Shown in pieces: positions 12,621 through 25,035 of a DNA stretch of 64,000 bases (within the stretch, counting starts at the first letter, position 1; the number at the start of each line of letters is the position of its first letter). The notes beneath the pieces were generated by a model that worked only from the letters and a program-made list of their open reading frames with translations, made no database searches and had not been told where the DNA came from. The stretch covers positions 62,001 through 126,000 of the forward strand of contig JAESUZ010005469.1 in the NCBI GenBank assembly GCA_017311185.1. Direction: 5' to 3'. The position numbers were made by a program, and so were the translations under genes. The DNA comes from Proteles cristata cristata. Taxonomy: Eukaryota; Chordata; Mammalia; Carnivora; Hyaenidae.

Positions 12621-12834
12621 CTTTTTAAAATGTTTATTTATTTTTGAGAGAGACAGAGACAGAGCATGAGCTGAGGTGGGGGGGCAGAGAGAGAGGAGGC
12701 ACAGAATCCAAAGCAGACTCCAGGCTCTGAGCTATCAGCACAGAGCCTGATGCAGGGCTCGAACCCACGAACTATGAGATCATGACCTGAGCTGAAGTCA
12801 TATGCTCAAATGGCTGAGCCACCCAGGTGCCCCT
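12621..12834 (-). mobile_element. Can-SINE inserted in the left LTR
   Basis: Antisense copy: T/A-rich start, TTTATTTATTTTTGAGAGAG, purine tract, then the complement of the tRNA-like head ending CACCCAGGTGCCCCT. The LTR sequence resumes on its far side (compare 18270-18310), showing it is a later insertion. Confidence 0.88.
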
Positions 12835-14580
12835 CAATGGCCAAGACAAGGACTTAAATCTGCATAGCAACCTTACCCTTGTATACTGTGCTTTTCCTGA
12901 TAACCTCCCATAACTGAATCCTCACCCTCCACATCTTTTGTTTTTAGCTAAAGATAGTTTCAAGGTGATGGCATCAGCCATTTGGGGGAGTTACTCAGTT
13001 TTCCTGGGTCTCTTCCATATAAATAGGGGTATACATGTTATTACATTTTTTCCTCTTAATTTGTCTCATATCAATTTCACTATTAGACCAGAGACCCTAG
13101 AAAGGAAGAAGGGAAAACATTTCTATCCCTACAGTTCTGTAAACTTGTGAAGGAACCATCACTGCTCACTCCAGGGATGCTGCAGCTGACAGATTCTGGA
13201 TCCTAGGACACAAGCTGGCAGAAGGTCAAGAATTCTTACCCCATCAGTCTCCTGGATCTCTGCCTATAGAGTCTGAGAGAAGTGAGAGTGGTAGGAGTCC
13301 TTACCTAAATTTAGATTAGCTGGAGAAAATATTTGTGGAGCTAGGTTCTTGGTAAAATCTGGTGCTTACATAAAAATCTGTCATGAGCACTTTTGTTTTC
13401 TATTGATCCCTTTCCTCTCAGACATGATAACTGCTTTCTTCTGTCTCTGTCATCTATTTCTATGTATTTAGAGTTTGGCTTTATGTCAGTGAGAAAATTC
13501 TGTCTTTGAGTCTGTCAATGGCCAGATGAGGGATCCTTTGAATTGAAAAAACTTCTGTATTTGAATGTTTTTTTAGAAAGCTCTTATCATAAACAATTTT
13601 TATCGGTACCTATGGAAAGACCAAATTAAAAAGTGGACACCAAGAAGTATAACAGCTAGCACTAAGGACTTCCTTGATAATATGAAAGAACAGAAATTAC
13701 ATTCAGAAGAAAAATTAGAGTCCATAACTGTGAGAAGTGAAATAATTAAGGTCTCTGTTTATATGTCTGTATATATAGTGTGTTGTAGACTTGATATTTT
13801 TCACCCTCCAGATATATTACCAGAATCAATTTGTAAAGGAGCTCTATTTAATTGATGTAAAGAAAATTAAACATTTATATAAACTGAATTCTCAGAAAGT
13901 AACAAAAATGAACCCATACGTTTTTCAAGTTCACATGACTTAGTATAATCTTTGGTGAATAAAAATAGTTTAAGTTTGTTGGTTTAATTAAAATAGGTAT
14001 GTCTTTAGAGTTGTCACATTGAATATAATGCAGAGATACAACTTTTATTCTGCCTTGGTTTAGCAGTCAAATAACTTTGTGTTGTATCTCTTATGAAATT
14101 TATCAGCAAGAATAGCTTGGGGTGATGGCTGGCTGTGTCTAAATGTCTCATGAAGTTTTCATTGGTAGTCTAACCACAATTACTGGAACAGAGTGATTAA
14201 GATAGACATTAATGGGGGTAAGAGTTTTCAGGTAAACTTTTTAACAGGAATTATTACATTTAACAGTATGTGTTCTTAAAAAGAGTTTTCCAAATATCTT
14301 TGGTAAGTTGAAACTTTAAAGTTTTGCTAAGTTAATTAAATTCAGGGAAACTCACTGAATATCTAGGTCATTTCCAAATAAGATAATATAATTACTAAAC
14401 ATGGGCTTATCTACTTCTGATGGTTACAGAGGAATTAAAGAACTATTTGGGTCTATTAGTAAACATGTCTTTTTGCATACCAAAAAACTGTACAATGTAC
14501 TCATAAGTTTGGCAATCTAAAGAATGCTAGTGCAATACACGGTTCACAACTGCTTACTTAGTTTTCACTAGAAATTAAGG

Positions 14581-14819
14581 CTTCTTATTTAAAATTTTTA
14601 AAAATGTTTTATTTATTTTTGAAAGAGAGCGAGAGAGAGAGAGCGAGCGAGCGAGCAGGGGAGGGTCAGAGAGAGAGAGAGACAGAATCTGAAGACAGGC
14701 TCCAGGCGCTGAGCTAGCTGTCAGGACAGAGCCCACCATGGGGCCCGAACCCATGAACTGTGAGATCATGCCCTGAGCTGAAGCTGGATGCTTAACCGAC
14801 TGAGCCACCCAGATGCCCC
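14581..14819 (-). mobile_element. Can-SINE with target-site duplication
   Basis: Antisense SINE with (GCGA)n-like purine tract, ending CACCCAGATGCCCC. It is flanked by exact duplications TAGAAATTAAGG (14569-14580 and 14820-14831). Confidence 0.93.
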
Positions 14820-15244
14820 TAGAAATTAAGGTTTCTAAGTGTTAGGAATTCTAATTAATAAATGTAACTAAAACTACTGGAAATAAGAAGAAAAACATCT
14901 CTAAATGCAAGAAAAGGAAGATATGCGTTTTCAGTAAAAAAAAAAAAAAGAAGAAAGGCATAGAATAAAATAGAAATGTGCTTTGTTGAGTGAAATAAAT
15001 GTCTCAACATAAAAATTGTTATTTAAATATGTAAAAGAGGAAAATCAGAATAAGATCTGAAACTTGTAGAAAGTTAATGGAAAGGAATCTTCAGAAAGGA
15101 ATTTTATGGATGGGCAGGACTGGCTAATATTGAAATTAATTTAACTGAGTGAATTTTAATATCAAAATGCAGCTGCTACAATTTTACAAGTTGATTCTGT
15201 CTCTGGTAAAAGGATAACATTTTCTTGACTATTGGTGTGTTCTT

Positions 15245-15472
15245 TTTTTTTTTTCCAATTTTTTTAATGTTTATTTATTTTTGAGAGAGAGGGAGAGCAT
15301 TCATTAGCTTGGGAGGGGCAGAGATAGAGAGACACAGAATCTCATGCAGGCTTCAGGCTCTGAGCTGTCAGCCCAGAGCTCGATGTGAGGCTCAGCCTCG
15401 AACTTACAATCTGTCAGATCATGACCTGAGCTGAAGTCGGATGTTTAACCGACTGAGCCACCCAGGTGCCCC
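15245..15472 (-). mobile_element. Can-SINE with target-site duplication
   Basis: Antisense SINE with a poly-T start and CACCCAGGTGCCCC end, flanked by TATTGGTGTGTTCTT and TATTGGTGTATTCTT (one mismatch). Confidence 0.92.
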
Positions 15473-16110
15473 TATTGGTGTATTCTTGATAAGAGACTGT
15501 GAAAGGTTCTTCGTTACCTTTTAAGCTAATCTACCTTGAAGGCAAAGATTTTGTCTTTTTATTAAATAATTCCTGTGCTTTGGTATTTTCATAATCAGGT
15601 TTTGATTATTTAAATAAATCTAGTCCTATTGATACAAAAAACTAAGTTTAGCTGAGAACTAATAAATTTCTGTATTTGCCTGTGAAGTTTTTGTCATGTT
15701 GGTTATAGAGACAAGTATTAACTCACAGTGACCTATGATCCTATTAGTCAAGTGTCTAAAACCTTTTGATATTCTGGACAACTTCCCAAAATCAAATTCT
15801 AAATGAAGTCTTTCTGACCTGGAAGAAACTTTGAGATATTTCAGAAGGTCCCTGGAACATTTCAAAAGATATATTTATTAAGCTAATTAGGCTGATTTGA
15901 TATGTTAAATTATATGGGAAATATTGTCAAATAAGTGATGCTAAACCATTTTGGTTATATTTTTGTAGATATATGTTATTAATTTAAGTGTTCTGGAATT
16001 TGCATGAAAATCTGATTTGTCCTGAAATGATGTTATCATTTATAATTCCAGTTGTTACCTTGAAGTATTATATATCACAGAAATAATGAAATTTCCTTGT
16101 TAACTGCATT

Positions 16111-16319
16111 TTATAAAAATGCTTATTTATTTTGAGAGAGAATGAGCAGGGGAGGGGCAGAAAGAGATGGGGAAGGAGAGAGAATCCCAAGAAGGCTCTG
16201 CTCTGTTAGTGCAGAGCCTAATGCAGGGCTCAACCCCATGAACCATGAGATCATGACCTGAGCAAAACCAAGAGTCTGAGGCTTAATGGAATGAGCCACT
16301 CAAGTGCCCCTCCAGGTCG
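16111..16319 (-). mobile_element. Can-SINE, diverged
   Basis: Antisense copy with decayed head (CACTCAAGTGCCCCT). ACTGCATT is repeated on both sides. Older than its neighbours. Confidence 0.8.
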
Positions 16320-18485
16320 ACTGCATTGTAATGAACTCTCACCAGGTCTTTAACCATGGCCATTTTTTAACTCTTTGTCATTTACAGACTTATTGTTTTA
16401 CTCTGAAACTTTGGCAAAAATGTTTGGAAAACGTTTGATTTCCAAGGAGATGCATGGACATTATTCTAAAACACAAGTTTCTAATAACTTTAAGATCATA
16501 AAACTAGATAAGAATTTTAAGAACTAAGGGAAAAATCGGATTCAAGCAAAAAAAAACTATTAACATGGGACTTAATGAACTGATAAGGATGATTATAAGT
16601 TTTGTGACTTTGTTTTATTGCTAATTTTTTAAATGTTTTGTTTCTCCAGATTTAAGAAAACTCTCTTAAGTTAGCAAGGACTTTCAGCAATTTGGTAAAA
16701 TATACCTTTGTAAACAAATTGAAACATTTTTTCCTTCCTAAATGATCCCTCCAGAATTTAGAAACACTTAGTGAACATTCTTAATTTTTTATGGTGATCT
16801 TTTTTTTTTGCATAAATTCAATAAGAATCATTCTCCTTGTAATATGACATATTGGAAACAATGAGTATATTAGCAAGGTTTTTACTGGAATGTCATAATT
16901 GAGAAAAGTATGCATATACTCAAATTATGACCAGACAGCTTTAAGGTAGAAAGATGACTTTATGGAGTCAATAAAAATTCTTGAAAAGCATCCTGGTACC
17001 TTGTTTATAGGGTTCCCAGCAGCTATAAGAGGTAAGGATGGTCACTTCCTGGCAGGTGAAGAAACTTCAGGATATTTGAAGGATTTCAAGAAGAGAGAAA
17101 TTTACCCAAGTCTATAGCTATTGTAGACAATTCTGGCGGTAAACCCTTGGATTGGCATCTTGGCCTTGAGAAGCTTCTTGAAAAGTTCAATCTGAAACTC
17201 CTTATGAAAAGTTTTAGCAAAGCAGATTTATAAAGAGTCTGTACGGTCAACCATGATTTTTTGCTGGACTTATGTAAATAATCAGGCCAAATTTATTGAA
17301 ACTAGGCTTATTTTGCAAACAAATTAATCTTAATTTGGCTGTCTTTAGTAGAAATTAAGGTGACTTAAAAGAGAATAATTATGTTTCAATAACACACCTT
17401 TATTACTATTAGATTCTAGTTAATCATAATTATCTTGAGGGCTTGTTGTTTGTCTAGAAACTAGACAGAATCTTGAATTCTTCTGGTTCCCTCAAATATC
17501 TGGCTACAACTCTCCATACTAATGCTTCCACTTTTGACTTGGAATCACTGAGAACTAAAACTGTCATTTTCCAGGAAGCTTTGTAAACTGAAGCTAGATC
17601 ACTTCATATAAACTTCAGAGAAACTACCACAATAGCTCATCTTTAGATAATCTTTGTGCCTATTGCTGAAGTTTACCACTCAGAAAGTTTACCTCAACAA
17701 CCAATGACATGACTGGAGACATTCAAACTGTAAAAGATGTTTCAGACCCCACCTCTAGAAGTGTCTTCTCTCTACTGGCTGCCTTTAGGACTCAGATTGA
17801 TTTTACAGTCTGCTCCAATCATTAACCTTTGTTTTTATTTTGCTTCCATAGAAATGCCTTTTTAAATGCTTCATTTCTCACACAACATAGGCCTAACTTT
17901 GGGAGCTCACCTGCAAGACCCACCTCCTGAAATAAGACAAAACTGTTTAACTAAACTGATCTATTCTCAGGACTATGACACTGGTTCTGTGAGATACAAA
18001 GCAATCAATCTGTCAGCTTAGCTTCTGGACTGTGAAACTTCTTGGGGAATTTTCAGAGGTGTGATTGTAGGGGAACAAAATTTGCCACCTCTAAATATGT
18101 ATCTTTGGCATAAAAATTACTTTTGAAGAAACAACAGACATAGGACAAGTTCTGAAAATCAAGTAGAAGTTACCCCTTTTTTATGAGACATTGACATGAA
18201 TGAAGAAAATCTCCATTTGTAAGTGTGTCAGCCTCCTCGTACCAGGAAGAAATGGATAAATTTAAATCTCTAAAAATTCTTGTCAATGAAGAAGACCGGG
18301 GCTTAACTCTGCATAAGAACCTTACTCTTGTTTATTACATTTTTCCTGATAACCTCCCATAAATGACACCATCTTCTTTTGTCTTTAGCTGAAGATGGTA
18401 TTTAAGGTGATGGTTTTGGCCATTTTGGGGAGTTACTCAATTTTCTTGGGCCTCTACCATGTATACAGGAGGTATGCATGTTATT

Positions 18486-19136
18486 TTATTTTATTTTATT
18501 TTTACAAATAGTTTATTGTCAAGTTGGTTTCCATATAACACCCAGTGCTCATCCCCACAAGTGCCCTCCTCCATGCCCATCTCCCCCCTCTCCCCCCCAC
18601 ACCCATCAGTCCTCAGTTTGTTCTCAGCATTCAAGAGTCTCTCATGATTTGACTCTCTCCCCCTCCCCCACTATTTCCCCCCTTGTTCTCCCCCACGGTC
18701 CTCTGTTAAGTTCCTCCTAATCCTCCTATACGTGCAAATATATAGTATTTGTCCCTCTCTGCCTGACTTATTTCACTCAGCATAACACCCTCAAGGTCCA
18801 TTCATGTTGCTACAAATGGCCAGATTTCATTCTTTCTCATTGCCATGCAGTATTCCATCATATAGATAAACCACATCTTCTTGATCCATTCGTCTGTTGA
18901 TGGACACTTAGGCTCTTTCCACGTTTTGGCTATTGTTGACAGTGGTGCTATGAACATTGGGGTACATATGCTCCTATGCAACGGCATTCCTATATCCATT
19001 GGGTAAATTCCTAGCAGGGCTATTCCTGGGTCATAAAAAGGGGAGTTCTATTGTTAATTTTTTGAGGAACCTCCATACTGTTTTCCAGAAGGGCTGCACC
19101 AGTTTACATTTCCACCAACAGTATAGGAGGGTACCT
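18486..19136 (-). mobile_element. 5'-truncated L1 with 17-bp target-site duplication
   Basis: The minus strand reads the last part of L1 ORF2 and the 3' UTR, ending in an (AAAAT)n tail that appears on the plus strand as TTTTATTTTATTTTA. ORF2 fragments such as STIAKTWKEPKCPSTDEWIK are readable but interrupted. It is flanked by an exact duplication GAGGTATGCATGTTATT (18469-18485 and 19137-19153). It split an LTR. Same strand as CNTLN transcription. Confidence 0.95.
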
Positions 19137-20205
19137 GAGGTATGCATGTTATTAACCTTTTGTTAGTTTTTCTCTTCTTAATCTATTTTATATCAATTTC
19201 ATTATTAGACTAGCCAAAGAACCCAGAAGGGAAGAAGAGAAAACTCTTCCACCCCTGCACTATCCAGGGACATCCTAAATCTAAAACAGGTCTCTTTTGG
19301 GGATTAAAAAGAAACTTGGAAAAATAAAAGGAAATACATGCCATTATAAAACAAGACAGAATTATGAAAGTAGTTCAATTTGTCTGTTAGCTATTCTGGC
19401 AACACTGAACTTTCCTATGACATAGTTATAAAAAGAGGTGTTCTACTATCCATCTGCCTTTGTGGTTTTACTGACGTGCTTCAAGTACGTATACGAATGT
19501 ATAGCTCGGGGTAAGGAAAAGAAATATTATAGATTTTTAGTATTCTTCTGTCGCTATTCACTAGGTGTTATATAACTTAGGACCAGGAATTTATAGAGCT
19601 TTAACTTTAAAGAACTAATTTTTAACCACCATTCAATTAAAGTTAGTACAATGACTTTGCATAATACATACATGAAATAATTAGTGAAGATGGTTCTTAA
19701 TTTAAAGGATGTTAAACAGCTTGTAGACATCTGGTAACAAGCTGAAATGGGTCATTCAAAATTTATCTAACTAAATTAAGGGGGAAAAATGTTTCTCCTC
19801 CCAGGTTGGCATGTCACAAGATAACTAAACCGACTTAGTAGGCTTGCCTGGGAATCCTTAGCTGTCAGTGGTGAATATGCAAAGGGCCAGCAAATTAAAT
19901 CAACCTGCCAAACTGTCAATTTCAAGCCTCATGACTGCATGAAAATAGCATCACTGGAAGAAATCAAGCATCGCCTTCTTTTGGGTTTCCTGGCACCTAT
20001 TCAAATACTCATGCAGTTGTGGCTAATTTTGCATGCAAATTTCAGTCAATAAGCTCAGAACAAGACCTCCCAAGATATTTCAAAGGATCTGACAGTATTT
20101 TTTCTGAATACCAAATCGACAGTAGTTGAAATTCAATCTCCATTTGCTGGTGCTTTACATATGCACAGTGTCCCCACCACAGAGCTAAGTTAATGAGAGC
20201 CTTAC

Positions 20206-20741
20206 CTGCTTCCACTCACATCCTCCCAGCCGTCCTTGCTGAGGTTCTCAAACACATTGCTCATAACCTTGACGGAGTGATTGAGAACAGTCTGGGAACG
20301 ACCCATAGGGCACTTTTTCTTGGCGGCTTTAAATTTAACCTTGGTAGTGGTTGTCTTACAATCATATTGTCCAGATCTCACTTCCGTGGTGGCCATCTCA
20401 GATTTAGCTTTGTCTGCTGATTGCTGCAGTTTCTCCACTGAATTCATCAGCTCTTCATTTTCATTTCTCAAACCATTAGCTTCTGCCACTTGTCTCCTTA
20501 GGGAAGTGACTTCTCTCTCCAGCTCACTGATTTTTACTTGAAATCCAGCTTTATCTTTTTCTAGCTCTTTACTTGCCCTTTGTAGCTGTTCTAGCTCTTT
20601 CTCCTTGTGCTCTGCATATTCTTGTTGATGCTTTAAGGAGGATTGCAGGAAGTCATTTTCTTTCATTAATGTTTTATTCCCTTCTTTTAATTTTCTTGAC
20701 CTTTTCTCAAAAGATTTTAGCCGATTTTCCAATTCAATGAC
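20206..20741 (-). CDS. CNTLN: CNTLN (centlein) large internal exon, 536 bp
   Basis: This is the largest exon in the window: 178 codons plus AG. The acceptor is CTTCTGTTTAG, the donor AGCAG|GTAAG. Codons 1 to about 110 are almost continuous coiled coil (VIELENRLKSFEKRSRKLKE through the LEREVTSLRRQVAEANGLR region), rich in Glu, Lys and Leu at heptad spacing. Codons about 110-150 are polar and Lys/Thr-rich. The last 30 or so include a conserved-looking block, TVLNHSVKVMSNVFENLSKD, then GWEDVSGS. The reading frame begins at the acceptor (GTC Val); the internal Leu codon at 20732 is not a start. This exon alone is enough to recognise centlein. Confidence 0.95.
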
Positions 20742-21584
20742 CTAAACAGAAGAGTTTAATTTATTCTTTTAAAAGTCCAAAAACCAGAATCTACTGTATG
20801 TTTTTTAACATTTCTAATTTATGAAAATAAAATTACACTTAGCACAAGGGCAAAATAAATCTAAAGTACTTAATTTCTAAATAATTCTAAGGTGATGTAG
20901 ATAAATACATTATAAAACGCAATAATACATCTGTTAAATAAAGGACAGATGGTAAAAGAAGTTAAAATTCTACACAAAGTGACACAGAACTAAGTACGCT
21001 AATAAACTCTGCAGTTTTCTGAGATAAGCACTTTAGATATATAGTCTAATTATTGTGAAAAAATATTTTCAGAGAAAAACAATTTATACAAAGTCTAAAA
21101 ACAGTTACATAGAGAAACTTTCTTAATAAAATAACCAATTTCTTCAATATCTAACAATCATATGAAAAAAAATGATTACCTAGATAAAAATAATCTACCA
21201 AGGCTACTTTATTCTAAGTTAGAAAAATGCAATTTTAGTAGTCATGAAATCCTTAGTTTTACAATAAGGAAACATTAACCAAAAGAAAAGTTGATCAGCT
21301 TAAAATTATAATTATTCCAATACTGCATTCATTTATTTCAATAAACAATGTTCACGTTGTAGGACAAAGAAATGAAAACATACAATTTCAGACCTTAAGA
21401 AATTTCAAACACTATTTGGAAGAAAGGCACTTGCATAAATAAAACTGATAAAGGACAGGATCTAAGTGCCATAAGCCTGGGCAAAAAGGAGAAAGCAATT
21501 AATTCTAAGCCATGAATATGAAAATTTCAAGGAGTTAATTTTAATTTAAATCTTGAAAAATAAATAATCCCTATTGTTTGTAAA

Positions 21585-21790
21585 GTACAGTTTACCATTT
21601 ACAAGATGGTTTCATAAACATGATCTCTCTAGATCATCTCAAAACCACGTGAGGGAGGTAGAGCCAATAATTACCTTCCTAGAAGAGGAGACAGAGGCTC
21701 TGAAAACTTAAATACTGCAGAGAGGTAAACATTTCCTGCTTTGAACTGGGATTCAAATTCAAGATTTTGTGCCCCTCACACTATTCTACA
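21585..21790 (+). repeat. MIR-like fragment
   Basis: It contains the core-like series AGAAGAGGAGACAGAGGCTC and GAACTGGGATTCAAATTCAAG found in MIR-type ancient SINEs. Confidence 0.55.
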
Positions 21791-21903
21791 AGCTATGGGG
21801 GGGAAGAAGAGTCACCCAGATACACATGGAAAATGAACAAAGGACTGGGGTCAAGCAAGAAATCTAAATGATTGGAAAACTTATACAGACGCATTTTTAC
21901 TTA

Positions 21904-22127
21904 GAAAATTTTTTTTAATGTTTCACTTATTTCTGAGAGAGAGAGAGACAGACAGACAGACAGCATGAGCTGGGGAGGGTCAGAGAGAGAGGGAGATACA
22001 GAATCTGAAACAGGCTCCAGGCTCTGAGCTGTCAGCACAGAGCCCAGTTCGGGGCTTGAATCCACAAACTGTGAGATCATGAACTGAGCAGAAGTTGGAC
22101 GCTTAACTGAGCCACTCAGGCGCCCCT
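21904..22127 (-). mobile_element. Can-SINE with target-site duplication
   Basis: Antisense SINE with (GACA)n in the purine tract and a CAGGCGCCCCT end. It is flanked by CATTTTTACTT-like repeats on both sides. Confidence 0.9.
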
Positions 22128-22989
22128 CATTTTTACTTTAAAACAATTCTTCAAAGGCAAAAACATATTGTATGTGTTAAAAACCAGTGATTTAAAGTAT
22201 TCCAGAAACCTACAAGATGAAATATGCACATTTTTACCACTTTCCAGTTTACTGGATTTAGTTACATAGTGAAGACGTAAGTTGTTTCCTAAACATTAGT
22301 TTCAGTCTTTTCTGATTTACCTGTACTTCTGTACCCCCTACTCTTCCCATGAGGCAGATCTTTATTTAATTCAACAGATTGTACTGATTAACTATTCTGT
22401 CTCAGGACACAGATATTTCCCGACACAATATTAAGAATCTCATCTAATTTAAATGTGCTTTTCTATAGTATGATACATTCACTTACTGTTAGATCTATGT
22501 TTTATAGGGCTTACTCTTGACCTGGAGTCGAAATATATGAAAACGTGTGTACCAGACTATTGCAGACTTCTGTGTGTATATGCAAGAGAAATTCTATTGC
22601 TCCTTTTCAATGCAAATACTTTATTGAACTCTGGCTAAAAACTGTTTACTTTTTCAAAATCATTCTATGCCAAATTTTATTCTCCATTTAGTAAAAACTA
22701 CTACAAGATAGGGAATATCACCATTCTACAAACTCTTCAGTTTCTTAGTGGTTTTAATCACTGCAAACAGTAGTATAATTTTCACATATATATTTTAATA
22801 TATTTTAGCACATTAGATTCCATGGTGAAGCAAGTAGAATAGACTGCCTTTTTTAAAATCTATTTTGTGGAAATAAGCAATTATACCTCTTTTTTAAAAA
22901 AATTGATTTTGACAGTAGTGATATAAAAATGTTAAGAAACAGTATGGTCTTAGCGATATTGAATTTTTTCTGATCTATATCTCACTTCT

Positions 22990-23095
22990 AGCTCAGGTTA
23001 CTTTAACCTGGCAAAATATTTAACCTATTTTAAAGTTTCCTTATCTGTGAAATGGGATTAGTAATATCTATCTTGTAGATTATACTTAATGGATC
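22990..23095 (+). repeat. MIR-like fragment
   Basis: It has the MIR signature TTTCCTTATCTGTGAAATGG GATTAGTAATA, followed by TATCTTGTAGATTATACTTAA. Confidence 0.65.
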
Positions 23096-23755
23096 TTAAT
23101 AATAATCTATTTATACACAAAAATATGAATTAAGTATAAAATTATAAATATCAGTGTTAAGATTTTTAAAGAACATTTTATTATTAACTATAGAAATGAT
23201 GTAAAGTGACTATAGGGTTTAGATGAGTGGTTCTATAGCAGGGAGCGCTATCCAAAAGTATATGGTGATAAGTTTCTATATAAAATGAAATGGGTCATGT
23301 ATATTTTTAAGTTTAAAATTAAATTATAAACACATTATCATTTTACTTTACCGAAGTTAAAACTATGCTCAGTTTTAATCACTTAAATATTTTAAATGTA
23401 TATGCTTTTTGAAGTATAACAGAGTCTCATTGTGCTCTATTTTAAAGTTAAACTGCAATTAAATTATAACTAATAAGCACATATAGTATACCTTTTTATA
23501 ATTTCCATTGTCATTCTCTTTATTTCATCTGAGATATTTTTAATCTATGTCAACAGAAGCACAAGTGTTTGCACATTTATTTCACTAACATTGATTTTTT
23601 TAACTCATTTTGGCAAGCCAATGATTTTGAATTATGAATTTAAATTAAGGATGCACACAAGGTTTAAGTTCATGAGCCCTTGTTTTAAACTATAATCCTT
23701 TATGTTAAAATTCATATTTAACTTCCTCAGCTCAATATCTTAAAGATTACACTAC

Positions 23756-23847
23756 CTTCTGCCATGTCTGCTCCGACATTTCTTTCCCATTCTTCTCTGG
23801 AGTACTCTTCTTGACCCCATCATCTTCACTGTATCTACAGAGCGGTT
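23756..23847 (-). CDS. CNTLN: CNTLN (centlein) internal exon, 92 bp
   Basis: Two bases AA complete a Glu codon. Thirty codons follow (PLCRYSEDDGVKKSTPEKNG, then KEMSEQTWQK), ending in phase 0. The acceptor is TTCTCCACCAG, the donor AGAAG|GTAGTG. This is a polar, acidic/basic, probably flexible stretch between two coiled-coil blocks. The other two frames were tested: the frame starting at the second base meets a stop after three codons, and only the frame used here both stays open and matches the neighbouring exon phases. Confidence 0.9.
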
Positions 23848-24967
23848 CTGGTGGAGAATAAATAATATATTATGGTACCTCACATAATGCTGAAACATTG
23901 TCCTGTCATTTTAAGGAAAAAGATTCTATGGTTTCTCAATTATGAATAATCTAGTCTATTTCATTGTCAAGTATTTGGCTGGAAACTAAATGGTGACCTT
24001 TCCAAGATTTTCAGTCACATAATTATGATCTTTGTAGCGTCTTTTTTTCCCCCAAGTGTAAGATTTTCAAAGGAACAACAGATCTTCAGGTTAACAATGC
24101 TATACTTTTATTCCTATTTTCATTCTTTTGTAGACTATTCCCCTTTTGCTGTAAAAGCAGAATTCACTGCCTTCTTATCTACACAGTCACTACTAGTTTT
24201 GTTCTCTGGATCTTGTTCCCTGCCAGGAGGATCAGAGTGATTGCCGAACAAAGCAACAGTCACCGAATCAGGGTGGATTGACACTGGAATGGCCCCTACC
24301 ACCGCCTTTTCTTCAGGTAAAAGATCACGCAGTCGGCAAACCATAAAAATCTCATTTCCAGAAAAACTGTCACTTTATAACCCATAGAAACCCAGATAAC
24401 AGGTGAAGTCGTTTCTATAAATGATTCCTATACTGACCGTGCATTTGACTACCAAAATCTTTTCAACCAAGCAAAAATATACAAGCAACGTGTCAAAATT
24501 AAAGGAAAAAATAATCATAAAATTTCAGTTAATATTATCAAAAGTTAAATACATTAAAACTTATAAAGAAATGTTTTCTGATCAGACAAATTATTGTGAC
24601 AAAGACAAATAATATTTTTTCTTATTGAATTATTTTTAGGATACAACATTTTTTTAAGAATTAAAAGAAGGGCAAAAAGAATACATAAAGCTAAAAGGAT
24701 GCATATCTATGTTAGATTGAGGTGATTTTGCTTTAAAGTATGCTTGGCTGCTGTAGGTCAGTGTAAAACTTTGATTTATCAACAAAGGAAAAAGAAAACA
24801 ATATTATTCTCTGTAGAGTAGAAATCCTCTTGGTATAAACAGTGACTAACAAGTTTGTTAGAGTGAATTAGGCATTTCTTTTGTCTTTGAAACATGACAT
24901 ATCCAATTAAAACTTCTGTACTCATGAAATAAATAGAACACTATCCTAAGGATAATAAAAGCTAGAA

Positions 24968-25035
24968 TAGGTAGAATTTGCCACCTGGGGAATATGTACC
25001 TTTACCTTGATAATAATCTGTTGGTTCCCAAGTTT
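24968..25035 (+). repeat. 5' fragment of the 12.5-19.3 kb LTR family
   Basis: GAATTTGCCACCTGGGGAAT and ATGTACCTTTACCTTGATAA correspond to the opening of the LTR at 18066 (AATTTGCCACC ... ATGTATCTTTGGCATAA). Confidence 0.5.

Larger units (their letters stand above)
12530..19259 (+). mobile_element. Decayed endogenous retrovirus-like copy (LTR - internal - LTR)
   Basis: Two same-orientation LTR segments of one family bracket about 5 kb. The left one (about 12530-13134) shares with the right one (18066-18468 plus 19154-19259) a series of blocks, including CTGATAACCTCCCATAA, GGGGAGTTACTCA and TATCAATTTCA, TATTAGAC. The right LTR begins TGTAGGGGAAC and ends CCACCCCTGCA, near-inverted termini as expected. 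The left LTR is interrupted by a SINE (12621-12834), the internal part by SINEs at 14581-14819, 15245-15472 and 16111-16319, and the right LTR by an L1. The internal region is riddled with stops; no gag, pol or env frame is readable, so coding capacity is lost. It runs antisense to CNTLN. The internal identity is inferred from position only. Confidence 0.55.
7607..20205 (-). other. CNTLN: CNTLN intron, 12.6 kb
   Basis: It contains an L2-like fragment (about 8490-8680), an LTR remnant (about 10000-10390), SINEs, and the decayed retroviral copy at about 12530-19259. The stretches 7607-8480, 8690-9990 and 19260-20200 hold no element I can name. Confidence 0.75.
20742..23755 (-). other. CNTLN: CNTLN intron, 3.0 kb
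   Basis: It contains two MIR-like fragments (about 21585-21790 and 22990-23095) and one antisense SINE with flanking duplication (21904-22127). The rest is AT-rich and unassigned. Confidence 0.75.

Noticed and set aside
18459..18720. Plus-strand frames at 18459-18720
   Set aside because: They are the reverse of an L1 3' UTR and tail.
20202..20732. A 176-codon open frame as a complete small protein starting at 20732
   Set aside because: Its first codon is TTG, and the frame opens upstream to a splice acceptor at 20742. It is an internal exon of CNTLN. Its last codons run past the donor into intron.
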